Source: CAWHJN01 sp963829705
Lineage (GTDB): Bacteria > Bacteroidota > Rhodothermia > Rhodothermales > BA12
Length of the DNA: 64,000 bases
NCBI GenBank assembly: GCA_963829705.1
Contig: CAWHJN010000001.1
Span: 948,380 to 1,012,379 of the forward strand
Direction of reading: 5' to 3'
Part shown: in pieces, positions 18,982 through 27,762 of the stretch
Layout: the number at the start of each line of letters is the position of its first letter
Position numbering within the stretch: position 1 is the stretch's first letter
Made by a program: the position numbers and the translations under genes
The notes under the pieces: model-generated
What the model was told of the DNA's origin: nothing
The model's database searches: none
The model's input: only the letters and a program-made list of their open reading frames with translations

Positions 18982-20121
18982 ATGCCGTACCTCGATCACG
19001 CTGCGACGACGCCACTGCACCCGGACGTGCTGGCGGCGATGCTGCCGTTTTTCACCGAGCGGTTCGGCAATGCGTCGTCGGTGCATCGACAGGGGCGGGC
19101 GGCGCGGCACGCCGTCGAGGAGGCGCGGGTGCGGGTGGCGGACGCGCTGGGCGCGGAGCCCGGCGAGATCATCTTCACGAGCGGCGGCACCGAATCCGAC
19201 AACCTCGCGCTGCGCGGGCTGCTCGATGACGGAAAGGGCGGCCTCGTCACGTCGATGGCGGAGCACGAGGCGGTGCTGAAAACCGCGCACGCACTCGAAG
19301 CCCGGGGCGTGGACTGTGTCTTCCTCACGCCCGACGCGGACGGCGCGGTATCGGCAGAAGCGGTGCGAGGCGCGATCACGCCCCAGACGCGGCTGGTGTC
19401 GCTCATGCACGTCAACAACGAAACGGGAGCCGTCACCGACCTCGCCGCTGTCGCCGAGGTGTGCCGCGCGGCGGGCGTGCTGCTCCACACCGACGCGGTG
19501 CAGAGCATCGGGCATCTGCCGGTGGATGTGAGGGCGCTGGGCGTCGATGCGCTTTCGCTCTCGGGCCACAAGCTCAACGGGCCGAAGGGCGTCGGCGCGC
19601 TCTACGTGCGGAGCGGGGTCGATTGCGCGAGCGTGCAGACGGGCGGACAGCAGGAACGTGGGCGGCGCGGCGGCACCGAGAACGTCGCTGCCATCGCGGG
19701 ACTGGCCGTGGCTGTCGAACGCGCCACGTCGCAGCAGGCCGCGTGGAGCACGCATCTGCGCGCGCTGCGTCAGCGGCTGCTCGGAGGTTTGCGGCAGGCA
19801 CTCGGCGAGGCGTTCGTCGTCAACTCCCCCGCCGGCGGCGCGCCGCACATTCTCAACATCGCCTTCCCTCCTGCCCCTCGCGCGGTCGATGGCGAAATGC
19901 TGCTGCTCGGCCTCGACATGGAAAACGTGATGGTGTCGTCCGGATCGGCGTGTACGAGCGGCGCAATCCAGCCCAGCCACGTCCTGCTGGCGATGGGCCT
20001 CGACCGCGACACCGCCTCCGCCGCGCTGCGCTTTTCCCTCGGCCCGGACACGACTGAAGACGAGATCGACGCGGCCATCGCCGCGCTCACGCGCGTGGCG
20101 CGACGGATGAACCTCTGCTGA
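18982..20121 (+). CDS. Cysteine desulfurase (NifS/IscS type)
   Basis: This 379-residue PLP enzyme removes sulfur from cysteine for Fe-S cluster and tRNA thiolation pathways. It begins YLDHAATTPLHPDVLAAM and shows FTSGGTESDNLA, the Schiff-base lysine in LSGHKLNGPKGVGALYV, and the persulfide-carrying Cys in SSGSACTSG, in the short-loop arrangement of IscS/NifS (group I). No iscU or other Fe-S genes are adjacent. It is divergent from murA. The heptad leader fixes the start. Confidence 0.92.
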   Translation: MPYLDHAATTPLHPDVLAAMLPFFTERFGNASSVHRQGRAARHAVEEARVRVADALGAEPGEIIFTSGGTESDNLALRGLLDDGKGGLVTSMAEHEAVLKTAHALEARGVDCVFLTPDADGAVSAEAVRGAITPQTRLVSLMHVNNETGAVTDLAAVAEVCRAAGVLLHTDAVQSIGHLPVDVRALGVDALSLSGHKLNGPKGVGALYVRSGVDCASVQTGGQQERGRRGGTENVAAIAGLAVAVERATSQQAAWSTHLRALRQRLLGGLRQALGEAFVVNSPAGGAPHILNIAFPPAPRAVDGEMLLLGLDMENVMVSSGSACTSGAIQPSHVLLAMGLDRDTASAALRFSLGPDTTEDEIDAAIAALTRVARRMNLC

Positions 20122-20280
20122 ACTGCCGTTCCAGAACGCCCCCGCGCATGGACGGCGGCGTTACGTCCGGCACCCCATCGAATGACTTTTTTGGCTCTCG
20201 GAGCGTGTGCAGGTCGATTGCAAAAAAAACTTTCGATCCGACCCTGAAAAATCCGACTCGCTCCGTACTCCCTATATACG

Positions 20281-20376
20281 AGGAAGGAGGTCACCTAAAG
20301 ATTCGGTGATCTACACCCGAGGGGAGGTCGATAAGGAGGAGTAAACGGGCGCATCTGGGGGGGTGCGCCCGTTTTT
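20281..20376 (+). ncRNA. Candidate small RNA with three Shine-Dalgarno-like motifs and its own terminator
   Basis: Within 60 nt there are three purine-rich anti-16S matches: AAGGAGGT (20284-20291), GGGGAGGTC (20321-20329) and TAAGGAGGAG (20332-20341). A strong terminator follows immediately, so no coding region follows the last motif. TCACC/GGTGA can form a small hairpin between the first two. A TATATAC sequence at 20273-20279 could be a promoter -10. One alternative reading is a 12-codon ORF from GTG 20306 to TAA 20344. Neighbouring genes lack Shine-Dalgarno sequences, which makes this cluster unusual. An RNA acting on ribosomes or on a GGA-binding protein is possible but unproven. Confidence 0.45.
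20345..20376 (+). terminator. Rho-independent terminator
   Basis: ACGGGCGCA (20345-20353) pairs perfectly with TGCGCCCGT (20363-20371) and is followed by a run of Ts. It ends the candidate small RNA and could stop transcription coming from the cysteine desulfurase gene. Confidence 0.85.
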
Positions 20377-20516
20377 TGTTTGCACTTTTTCGCGCACTGC
20401 GGGCCTGCGTGACACCGAGCCGACTGCACCCTTGACATTTTCCCCTCCACCGAGAGGAGGAAACGGCAACAGCGCAACCAGACCTGGTAGCAGCCAGGCG
20501 ACGGCGAACAGAGCGT

Positions 20517-21488
20517 TCAGGGCCGTGCGTCCGTTTCGCCCGGCGCGTCGAAGTCTGCAGGAACGTCGGCCTCATTTTCTCTCTCGTCGAGCGCGCCCAT
20601 CTCGGTGAGCGCCGCCACGGTCGTCGGCAGGAACGGTGGCACGTCGGAGCGCGCGCTTTCCTCCCACTCGCCCACCGCGTCGGGGGCCGGGACGTAGCGC
20701 ATCATGTTCTCGCGCTGCCGCCGGAGGAGACGCTCGTAGTACGCCGCCGTGCCGAAGTACGCCGCAGCGGCTCCGAGGAGCAGGCCGCCGAGCAACCACA
20801 GCCAGCCCCGCGGCGCACGAGGTTCGGCAGGCTCCGCCGCGATTACGTCGGACGGAGCGGACACGAAATCGTCCTCTACCTCGGCCAGCGGTACCGGCGC
20901 AGAACTGAACGTGTCTGGCAGCGCCTGCTCGAAGGCAGGCAGCGCCACGCCGTCGGGCGTGCCGGGAGTCTCGGCGAGGGGTTCGTCAGGCAGTGCCGCC
21001 GTGTGGTTTGTCGCGGGCACGTCGGGCGGTGCGTTCGTCAGCACGGCGCGGAGTCGCGGGGCGACGCGCTCGGGCACGAGCCCCATCGAGATGCGGCCCG
21101 TCTGCACGTCGTCGTAGCCCGGCTGCATCCCCGCGTCGCCGGTTTTGACGTAGCTCTGAAAGAGGCGTCCGTCAGGCAGCTGAGCGAGGACGTAGTAGCC
21201 TGTTCTGGCGCGTGCCGTGCGCGGATAGGTGCCACGCGTGCGCCCGCCCGGCCCGAGTTTGTCGCGCGTGGCCGCGGGCAGCCCGGCGATGATGTCGCCG
21301 TAACCCTCGCGCAGCCGCACCGCCCGCGCCTCGTTGCGCGTGACGATCCACACGTCCGTGCCCTCCGGCAGCGTCGCGTTGTGCAGGATCTCCGTGCCGA
21401 CGACGTGATCCCACAGTTGCAGCGGAACGGTCTGCGCCGCCAGCGCGGGCGTGAGGGCCAGGAGAAAGGCGAGCGAAAAGAGCTTCAT
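20517..21488 (-). CDS. Exported single-span membrane protein, unknown function
   Basis: The 323-residue protein has a signal peptide (MKLFSLAFLLALTPALAAQ), a globular region of about 110 residues (VPLQLWDHVVGTEILHNATLPEGTDVWIVTRNEARAVRLREGYGDI region), a Pro/Ala/acidic linker, one transmembrane helix (WLWLLGGLLLGAAAAYFG, about 232-250) and a cytoplasmic tail rich in acidic residues. I do not recognise a family. It lies 14 nt upstream of nothing obvious on its own strand but is closely followed, head to tail, behind asnS, so cotranscription with asnS is plausible. Confidence 0.7.
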   Translation of the reverse strand: MKLFSLAFLLALTPALAAQTVPLQLWDHVVGTEILHNATLPEGTDVWIVTRNEARAVRLREGYGDIIAGLPAATRDKLGPGGRTRGTYPRTARARTGYYVLAQLPDGRLFQSYVKTGDAGMQPGYDDVQTGRISMGLVPERVAPRLRAVLTNAPPDVPATNHTAALPDEPLAETPGTPDGVALPAFEQALPDTFSSAPVPLAEVEDDFVSAPSDVIAAEPAEPRAPRGWLWLLGGLLLGAAAAYFGTAAYYERLLRRQRENMMRYVPAPDAVGEWEESARSDVPPFLPTTVAALTEMGALDERENEADVPADFDAPGETDARP

Positions 21489-21502
21489 TCAGACAAAAAG
21501 GA

Positions 21503-23005
21503 TCACGGGCTGAGGCGGCCCATCATGCGGGGGAACGGGATGGCTTCGCGCAGGTGCGGCAGGCCGCAGACCCACGTGACGGTGCGCTCCAGGCCCAGGC
21601 CGAAGCCCGCGTGTGGCACCGAGCCGTAGCGGCGCAGGTCGAAGTACCAGCCGAAGACCTCCTCGGGCAACCCGTGCTCGGCGACCTGCTTTTTGAGGAA
21701 GTCGAGGTCGGTGGCGCGCTCGCCGCCGCCGATGATTTCGCCGTAGCCTTCGGGCGCGAGCACGTCCATGCCGAGGGCGAGGCGGTCATCGTCAGGGTCG
21801 CGTTTCATGTAGAACGCCTTGACAGCGGCAGGGTAGCGGTGGACGATGAGGGGGCGGTCGTAGTGCCATGTGAGGAGCGTCTCGTCGGAGCCGCCGAAGT
21901 CGCTGCCCCATTCGAACGCCTCGGCGGAGGCGCGCCATTGCGGGAGGTTGCGAAGCTCCTCGTCGACCTCGGCCAGCCGCGCGTTGATCTCGATCTCGCG
22001 GGCGTCGATGCGGCGTTTCTCGTGCTTTTTGGCCTGCCCGTAGCTTTTCTGGTTCGCGGCGCGCTCCTCCTCCAGCCCTTCCTTCTCGACACGCCGGGCG
22101 GACTCGCGCTCGTCGAGCATGGCGCGCGTGCGGTCGCTCTTGAGCAGCTCCACGGCATCGCTGTACGACAGGCGCGGAAAGTTGCCCTCGGCGGTCGCTT
22201 CGAGCGAGGCGCGCTGGCGTTCGAGTTGGGCGAGTTCGTCGGGGCACTTTGCGAGCGCGTCGGCGGCGATGCGTTGCAGGAAAGCCTCGGCCAGGTCCAT
22301 GTTCATCGCCAGGTCGTAGAAGGCCATCTCGGGCTCGATCATCCAGAACTCCGTCAGGTGGCGGCGCGTCTTGGACTTCTCGGCGCGGAAGGTCGGGCCG
22401 AAGGTGTAGATCTTGCCCATCGCCATCGCCATCGCCTCGCCGTAGAGCTGGCCGCTCTGCGTCAGGTACGCCGAGTCGCCGAAGTAGTCGAGTTCGAAGA
22501 GGTTCGTGGTGCCCTCGACGGCGTTGCCCGTCAGGATCGGCGCATCCATCTGGATAAAGCCGCGCTCCTGAAAAAAGGCGTGGATGGACTGGATGATCTG
22601 GTTGCGGACGCGCAGGATGGCCCACTGGCGGCGGCTGCGGAGCCACAGGTGCCGGTGGTTCATCAGGAACTCGACGCCATGCTCTTTGGGCGTGATGGGA
22701 TAGTCCTCGGCCAGCGAGATCAACTCGACCAGCGCCGCCTGGAGTTCGTAGCCGCCCACCTGCTTCTCGTCTTTGCGGACGGTGCCGGTGATGCGGAGGG
22801 CACTCTCCTGCGTGGCCGTGTCGGCGGCTTCCCACGAGGCATCGCCCAGCGCGTCCTGCGCGGCGACGCACTGGCACAGGCCGGTGCCATCGCGGAGGAT
22901 GAGAAACTGGAGGCCTTTGGAGCCGCGCTTGTTGTAGAGCCACCCTTGCAGCGTCACGACCTCGCCGTCGTGCTCGTGGAGGTGGTCGATGGAAATGGGC
23001 GTCAT
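21503..23005 (-). CDS. asnS: Asparagine-tRNA ligase with charged coiled-coil insertion
   Basis: AsnRS charges tRNA-Asn. The 500-residue protein has the OB-fold anticodon domain (VTLQGWLYNKRGSKGLQFLILRDGTG), class II motif 2 (FGPTFRAEKSKTRRHLTEFWMIEPEMAF) and motif 3 (GFGLGLERTVTWVCGL). Between motifs 2 and 3, roughly residues 300-385, lies a highly charged helical insertion (LDERESARRVEKEGLEEERA onward) absent from typical 430-470-residue AsnRS. TWHYDRPLIVHRYP resumes the catalytic core. The ATG at 23005 is preceded by a C/T-rich leader with 7-nt spacing and a TATTTTG box. Confidence 0.93.
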   Translation of the reverse strand: MTPISIDHLHEHDGEVVTLQGWLYNKRGSKGLQFLILRDGTGLCQCVAAQDALGDASWEAADTATQESALRITGTVRKDEKQVGGYELQAALVELISLAEDYPITPKEHGVEFLMNHRHLWLRSRRQWAILRVRNQIIQSIHAFFQERGFIQMDAPILTGNAVEGTTNLFELDYFGDSAYLTQSGQLYGEAMAMAMGKIYTFGPTFRAEKSKTRRHLTEFWMIEPEMAFYDLAMNMDLAEAFLQRIAADALAKCPDELAQLERQRASLEATAEGNFPRLSYSDAVELLKSDRTRAMLDERESARRVEKEGLEEERAANQKSYGQAKKHEKRRIDAREIEINARLAEVDEELRNLPQWRASAEAFEWGSDFGGSDETLLTWHYDRPLIVHRYPAAVKAFYMKRDPDDDRLALGMDVLAPEGYGEIIGGGERATDLDFLKKQVAEHGLPEEVFGWYFDLRRYGSVPHAGFGLGLERTVTWVCGLPHLREAIPFPRMMGRLSP

Positions 23006-23049
23006 GCGGAGGAGATCGTCGGAGGAAAGAGGCAAAATACGGCGGCACG

Positions 23050-24051
23050 CTACCACTTCCGGCGGCGCAGCGTGGCGAGGAGGGCGGCGAGTGTGGGGAA
23101 ATACCGCTCCTCGCCGCCCGCTCGAAACAGCCAGCCGTTGGACGAGGCGCGGACGGTGCGTGGGGCGGCGTCGAGCACGCGGAAGCCTGAGCGTTCGAGC
23201 GCCCGCGCCGTCCACGCACGGAAAGGATCGTCGCCTACGACGCGCAGCAGAGGGCCGTCCGCGTCGTGGAGATCGAGTGCGCCTTCGAGCGGGTCGAAGT
23301 CTGCGGGCTGGCCGAAGGTTTTTGCCAGGTCGCCCGAAAGCACGAGCGCTTCGGGGACGCCCGTGACCAGTTTCCCGTCCTGCCCGAGCAGCCACAGCGT
23401 GTCGGCGACGCGGAGGGCGAGGTCGAGTTCGTGGGTGACGAAGAGCACGGCGCGGCGGGCGTCGCGGGTGAGGCGGTAGAGCAGCCGCATCACGTCGAGG
23501 CGGCCCGGCAGGTCGAGGTGGGCGGTGGGCTCGTCGAGCAGCAGCGTGCCGGCCTGTGCAAGCGCGCGGGCGATCATCACCTTCTGCTTCTCGCCGTCGC
23601 TGAGTTCGCCCACGGGCCGGTGCGCGAGGTCGCCCAACCCCACCTGCGCGATGGCGTCCTCGACGGCTTTTTCGTCCGCCTCGGCCAGCACGCCGCGCCA
23701 GTCGGTGTGCGGATGCCGCCCGAGTGCCACGACGGTGCGGACATCCATCGGGCCGGGCGCGGTGCGTTCGGTGAGGACGAGGCTGAGGCGACGGGCCTTT
23801 TCACGCGCCGAGAGCGCCCGCACGTCGTCACCGTCGATCTGCACCGTTCCGGCGAGCGGCGGCTGGAGCCCGGCCAGCGTGCGGACGAGCGTCGTCTTGC
23901 CCGCGCCGTTGGGGCCGAGGAGCGCGACGAGTTCGCCGCGCTGGACCGTCGCGGTGACGCCGCTGCACACGCGCCGCTGCTCGCCTTTGCGGAGCGTGTA
24001 GCCCGCGGCGAGGTCGGCGGTGGCGAGGGCAGGCACGGGCGTCTCCATCAT
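23050..24051 (-). CDS. ABC transporter ATP-binding protein (iron-siderophore/heme/cobalamin type)
   Basis: The 333-residue ATPase of a FecE/BtuD/HmuV-like importer has Walker A GPNGAGKTT, Q-loop region RRLSLVLTERTAPGP, signature ELSDGEKQK (degenerate LSGGQ), Walker B GTLLLDEPTAHLD and H-loop LFVTHEL. About 80 extra C-terminal residues (DGPLLRVVGDDPFRAWTARALERSGFRVLD region) form a small alpha/beta extension seen in some members. Its ATG overlaps the permease stop by 4 nt. With the permease and the binding protein upstream it forms one minus-strand operon. Confidence 0.9.
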   Translation of the reverse strand: MMETPVPALATADLAAGYTLRKGEQRRVCSGVTATVQRGELVALLGPNGAGKTTLVRTLAGLQPPLAGTVQIDGDDVRALSAREKARRLSLVLTERTAPGPMDVRTVVALGRHPHTDWRGVLAEADEKAVEDAIAQVGLGDLAHRPVGELSDGEKQKVMIARALAQAGTLLLDEPTAHLDLPGRLDVMRLLYRLTRDARRAVLFVTHELDLALRVADTLWLLGQDGKLVTGVPEALVLSGDLAKTFGQPADFDPLEGALDLHDADGPLLRVVGDDPFRAWTARALERSGFRVLDAAPRTVRASSNGWLFRAGGEERYFPTLAALLATLRRRKW

Positions 24052-25076
24052 CCCTGAAACTGGAGGCTGCGTCCTTTGAGCAGCACCCACACCACGACGG
24101 GCGCGCCGACAAGGGCGGTGACGGCGTTGAGCGGCAGCGTCAGCGTGCTGCCCGGCACGCGCGCGATGAGGTCGCAGGCGACGAGCACCACGGCCCCCAT
24201 CAGCGCCGTCGCGGGCAGCAGCGTCCGGTGGTCGCTCGTCTGCACGCACACGCGCGCGAGGTGCGGCACCGCCAGCCCGATGAACGAGATGGGGCCACAG
24301 AAGGCCGTCACGCCGCCTGCGAGCGCGCTCGTCGAGAGGAAGACGAGCAGGCGCGTCCGGCGCACGGGCACCCCCATGCTCTCGGCGTAGCGCGCGCCAA
24401 GGAGGAACGCGTTGAGCGGCTTGACGAGCAGGATGGCCCCCACGAGCCCCGCGCCGATGAGCAGGGCGAACACGGGCATCTGCTCCCAGTGGACCCCCGC
24501 GAGGCTGCCGAACGTCCAGAACAGGAACGCCTGCACACGCTCGGCTTCGGCATAGAACTGCAGCAGCGCCACGACGGCGCTCGTAAAGGCAGCGAACATC
24601 AATCCGATGATGAGCAGCGTCGCGCTGTCGTCCACCCGCGTGGCGGCGAGGCTGACGAGCGCGAGCACGCCCGCAGCCCCGGCGAGGGCGGCGAGCGCAA
24701 TCGTCCACGCGCCCATGCCCGCCAGCGGCAACGCCAGCCCGAACGCGCCCGCGGCGAGCATCACGAAGGCCACGCCCAGGCTCGCGCCCGAACTCAGGCC
24801 CAGCACGTACGGCCCGGCGAGCGGGTTGCGAAAGAGCGTCTGCATCTGCAAGCCGCTCACGCCGAGCGCGGCACCGGCGAGGATGGCGGCGATGGGCCTC
24901 GGCAGCCGGAGCGCCAGCACGATCACGCGCACGATCTCGTCCGAGACGGCTCCACCCGTCAGCGCCCCCCACACGTCGCGCAGCGCGAGGGCCTGCGAGC
25001 CGAGCGCCAGGCTCAGCGCCACGAGCACGGCGAGGGCGGCACCGGCGGTGAGGAAGAACAGGCGCGGGCGAGACAT
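24048..25076 (-). CDS. FecCD-family ABC transporter permease
   Basis: The 342-residue inner-membrane permease belongs to the FecCD family (iron-siderophore, heme and vitamin B12 uptake). It has about nine or ten hydrophobic spans and the conserved RLPRPIAAILAGAALGVSGLQMQTLFRNPLAGPYVLGLSSGASLG and GPISFIGLAVPHLAR motifs. It would couple to the ATPase at 23050 and the binding protein at 25250. The ATG at 25076 is chosen over an upstream ATG because the heptad leader ends 2 nt before it and the extension is not membrane-like. Confidence 0.92.
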   Translation of the reverse strand: MSRPRLFFLTAGAALAVLVALSLALGSQALALRDVWGALTGGAVSDEIVRVIVLALRLPRPIAAILAGAALGVSGLQMQTLFRNPLAGPYVLGLSSGASLGVAFVMLAAGAFGLALPLAGMGAWTIALAALAGAAGVLALVSLAATRVDDSATLLIIGLMFAAFTSAVVALLQFYAEAERVQAFLFWTFGSLAGVHWEQMPVFALLIGAGLVGAILLVKPLNAFLLGARYAESMGVPVRRTRLLVFLSTSALAGGVTAFCGPISFIGLAVPHLARVCVQTSDHRTLLPATALMGAVVLVACDLIARVPGSTLTLPLNAVTALVGAPVVVWVLLKGRSLQFQG

Positions 25077-25078
25077 AA

Positions 25079-25113
25079 GGGGGACGCGGAAGGGAGAAAT
25101 CGAAACGCGGAAT
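25079..25113 (-). repeat. Heptad leader of the FecCD permease gene
   Basis: On the coding strand five 7-nt units (for example ATTCCGC, CTTCCGC and GTCCCCC) end 2 nt before the ATG. Confidence 0.6.
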
Positions 25114-25197
25114 GCGAGCAAACGATGGGCATGTGGTAGGCGCGGCATTCATTCCGCCCGATGCAATTCATTTCGCACCGCAGTCGATGTACGGATA

Positions 25198-25221
25198 TAG
25201 GGACGTGCCGCGCGTCCCTAC
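25198..25221. repeat. REP-like palindrome, copy 1
   Basis: The palindrome begins TAGGGACGTGCCG and closes with CGTCCCTA, lying between the binding-protein and permease genes. A related copy in opposite orientation is at 38588-38611. It could act as an intra-operon hairpin. Confidence 0.5.
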
Positions 25222-25249
25222 AGATCAATGAGCTAAACCAACCTCTCCC

Positions 25250-26387
25250 TCATCGAAGGCGTTCGTAATACACCAGCGCCGTGTCCGCCAGCACGCCGGG
25301 GTGGAGGATACGGATGAGATCGGCGAGGAGTACGTCGGGTTGGACGACACCCGTCTCGAAGAAATCGTAGCCGCCGCCCGCGCTCTGCCGCGCCGTGTAG
25401 TTGTAGACGCGCCCTTGCTGGAAGGCCCCGAACAACGCATACGTCGCGTCCTGCGCCCGCCCATCCGCCAGCGAGCGCCACGTGCCGGGGTTGAGCCACA
25501 CGTCGGCGTCGCGGGCGCGGGCGAGCACACTCTCCACGTCGAGCGCGAGCGAACCGGTCTCGGGCGTGTCGCGCCACAGGTACTTCCCGCCCGCGTCGGC
25601 GATGAGCGTGGCCATGTACGAGCCGCCGCCAGGCGCGTACCACGTCCCCTGAAACGACGACCCGACGAACACCGTGGGGCGCGTCGCGGCCTGCCGCGCC
25701 TCACGCGCCAGCGTCGCATAGCGGGATGCGATGGTGTCCATCAGCGAATCCGCACGGGCGTCGCGGTCGAAAAACGCGGCGGCGAAGCGCAGCCACTCGG
25801 CTCGCCCGAGCGGCGACGCCTCCACCCAGTCGCCGTCGAGCACGACGGGGATGCCCGCGGCGTCGAGCGACCTCCGCGCAGCGCCGCCCCCGCCGAGGCT
25901 CGACATCAGCACCACGTCCGGTTTCAGCGCCGCCAGCGTCTCCACGTCCAGCGTCTCGCCCTCGCCCACCGCCACCGCCGCACCCGTCGCCAGCCGCGCT
26001 TGCACCGCCGGCGTGTTGACGAACTTCGCGTCCGCGACGGCCACGATGCGGTCGGCCACGCCCAGCGCGTTCAGCATGGCGAGGTGCGTCGTGGACAGTG
26101 CGGCGACACGCTCGACGGGCGTGCGGACGACGGCATCCGCCGGGTAGTCGGGCACGGGCGCGCCCTTTGGGACGAGCAGGTAGCGAAGCGTGTCGGCCGA
26201 GCCGGGATACGGCTCGCATGACGAGCGCCACGCGGTAGCCGTCGCCGTCGAGCAGCTGGAAGCCGTGCGCGTGCGCGACGGGCCGCGGCGCGAGGGCATC
26301 GTCCGGCGGCGCGGGGGCGCGGCAGGCGGCGAGCAGCACGAGCGCGGCGAGCCCCAGCCGGGCAGCGGACGTTTCGTTGGGACGCAT
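25250..26387 (-). CDS. ABC transporter periplasmic substrate-binding lipoprotein (1-nt indel)
   Basis: A class III (BtuF/FhuD-like) binding protein for a siderophore, heme or corrinoid. The N-terminus MRPNETSAARLGLAALVLLAACRA is a lipoprotein signal with the lipobox LLAAC. The helical-backbone lobes carry VAALSTTHLAMLNALGVADRIVAV, LKPDVVLMSSLGG and FEGSS-like FVGSSFQGTWYAPGGGSYMATLI. The frame breaks at about 26216-26224: VALV continues as EPYPGSADTLRYLLVPKG in another frame, and the full span is one base more than a multiple of three. With this base removed the product is about 378 residues. No TonB receptor is in the window, so the ligand is unknown. Confidence 0.83.
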
Positions 26388-26507
26388 GGAGTTTGTTCGG
26401 ATGCTCACCGTTGTGGCCGACCCGCGGCTCCGGTGGGCCGTACTTTTTGAGGATACTCGTCCGCTTCTCCGTTCGGCTTCTTTTCTCTCCGTTTCCCTCG
26501 CTCTTTC

Positions 26508-27750
26508 ATGCGCCCTCTGCTGTTCGTCCTGTGTAGTGTTTGCCTGCTTGCCCCCGCCCACGCCCAGAAGCCCACCGCCACGCCCCGCGTATTTCTCGAC
26601 TGCCAGAACGTCCCATGGTCGGCGTGCGACTTCGACTACTTCCGCACCGAGATCACGTTCGTCGAGTACGTGCGCGACCGCGAGGACAGCGACGTACACG
26701 TGATCGTGACCGGCCAGCAGAATGGCAGCGGCGGCCGTACGTACACGCTGCGCTTTATCGGGCTGCAACGCTTCACGGGCCTCGACGACGAGTTGACGGC
26801 GGTGACGTCGCAGACCGACACGGACGATGAGACGCGCCAAGCCATCGCGCAGTCGCTGCGCGCGGGCCTCGTGCGCTACCTCGCCCGCACCGCCGCGCTG
26901 CAACGGCTGACGCTCACGTACGTCGTCCCGAAGGGCATCCCCGTCGTCACTTCCGAACGCGACCCGTGGAACCACTGGACGTTCCGCACCCAGCTCTCCG
27001 GCTCGCTCGACGGCGAGGAACGCTACCACTCCCTCGACCTCGACGGCTCGGTGCAGGCGCGGCGCACGACGGATCTCTGGAAAGGCCGAAAGCCGCGTCT
27101 ACTACAACTTCGACCGCGACGAATTCTCCTACGACGACACGACTACCATCGACTTGCAGCGCAGCTATGGCACCAACACGCTTCTCGTCCGCAGCATGTC
27201 GAGCCACTGGTCGGTGGGCGGGTGGGCGTCGCTGTTCTCGTCCGATTACTCCAACACGGCCTTGCAGGGACGCCTCGCGCCTGCCATCGAGTACAGTGTG
27301 TTTCCGTACAGCGAGGACACGCGCCGCGCGATCCGGCTGCTCTACACGCTCGGCGTCTCAGCCATCGACTACCAGAAGGAAACCATCTATTTCAAGACGA
27401 GCGAGACGCTGTTCGACCACGAGTTGGAGATCGACGTGGAGTATCAGCAGCCGTGGGGATCGCTCAACATCGGCCTCGAAGGCTCGCAGTACCTGCACGA
27501 CGTCAGCCGGTACCGGCTGGAGTTGGGCGGCGGCATCGAGGTGCGTATCGCGCGCGGCTTGTCGCTGGACGTGTACGGAAACGTCGAGCGCATCCAGGAC
27601 CAGCTCAACCTGCAGCGCGGCGACGCGACGAGCGAGGACGTGTTTCTGCGGCGGCGCGAGTTGGAAACGGGCTTCCGCTACCGCGGCTCCGTCGGCATCT
27701 CGTACACCTTCGGCTCGATCTACAACACCGTCGTCAACCCGCGCTTCTGA
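26508..27750 (+). CDS. Exported outer-membrane beta-barrel-like protein (1-nt indel)
   Basis: A signal peptide (MRPLLFVLCSVCLLAPAHAQ) precedes a Cys-containing N-terminal domain (VFLDCQNVPWSACDFDYFRTEITFVEYV) of unknown fold. The C-terminal half is rich in alternating aromatic strands and ends ...VVNPRF, the terminal Phe being typical of outer-membrane barrels recognised by BamA. The frame is broken at AAA 27081-27083: RTTDLWK continues as AESRVYYNFDRDEFSYDD in the +1 frame. Removing one A yields about 413 residues ending at 27750. It converges with the GWxTD gene (12-nt gap). No named family was recognised. Confidence 0.72.
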
Positions 27751-27762
27751 GAAGGCGACGGT

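Noticed and set aside
25077..25249. Cobalamin riboswitch before the ABC permease
   Set aside because: The region is inside the operon, too short and lacks the B12-box. It contains only a palindrome and the heptad leader.
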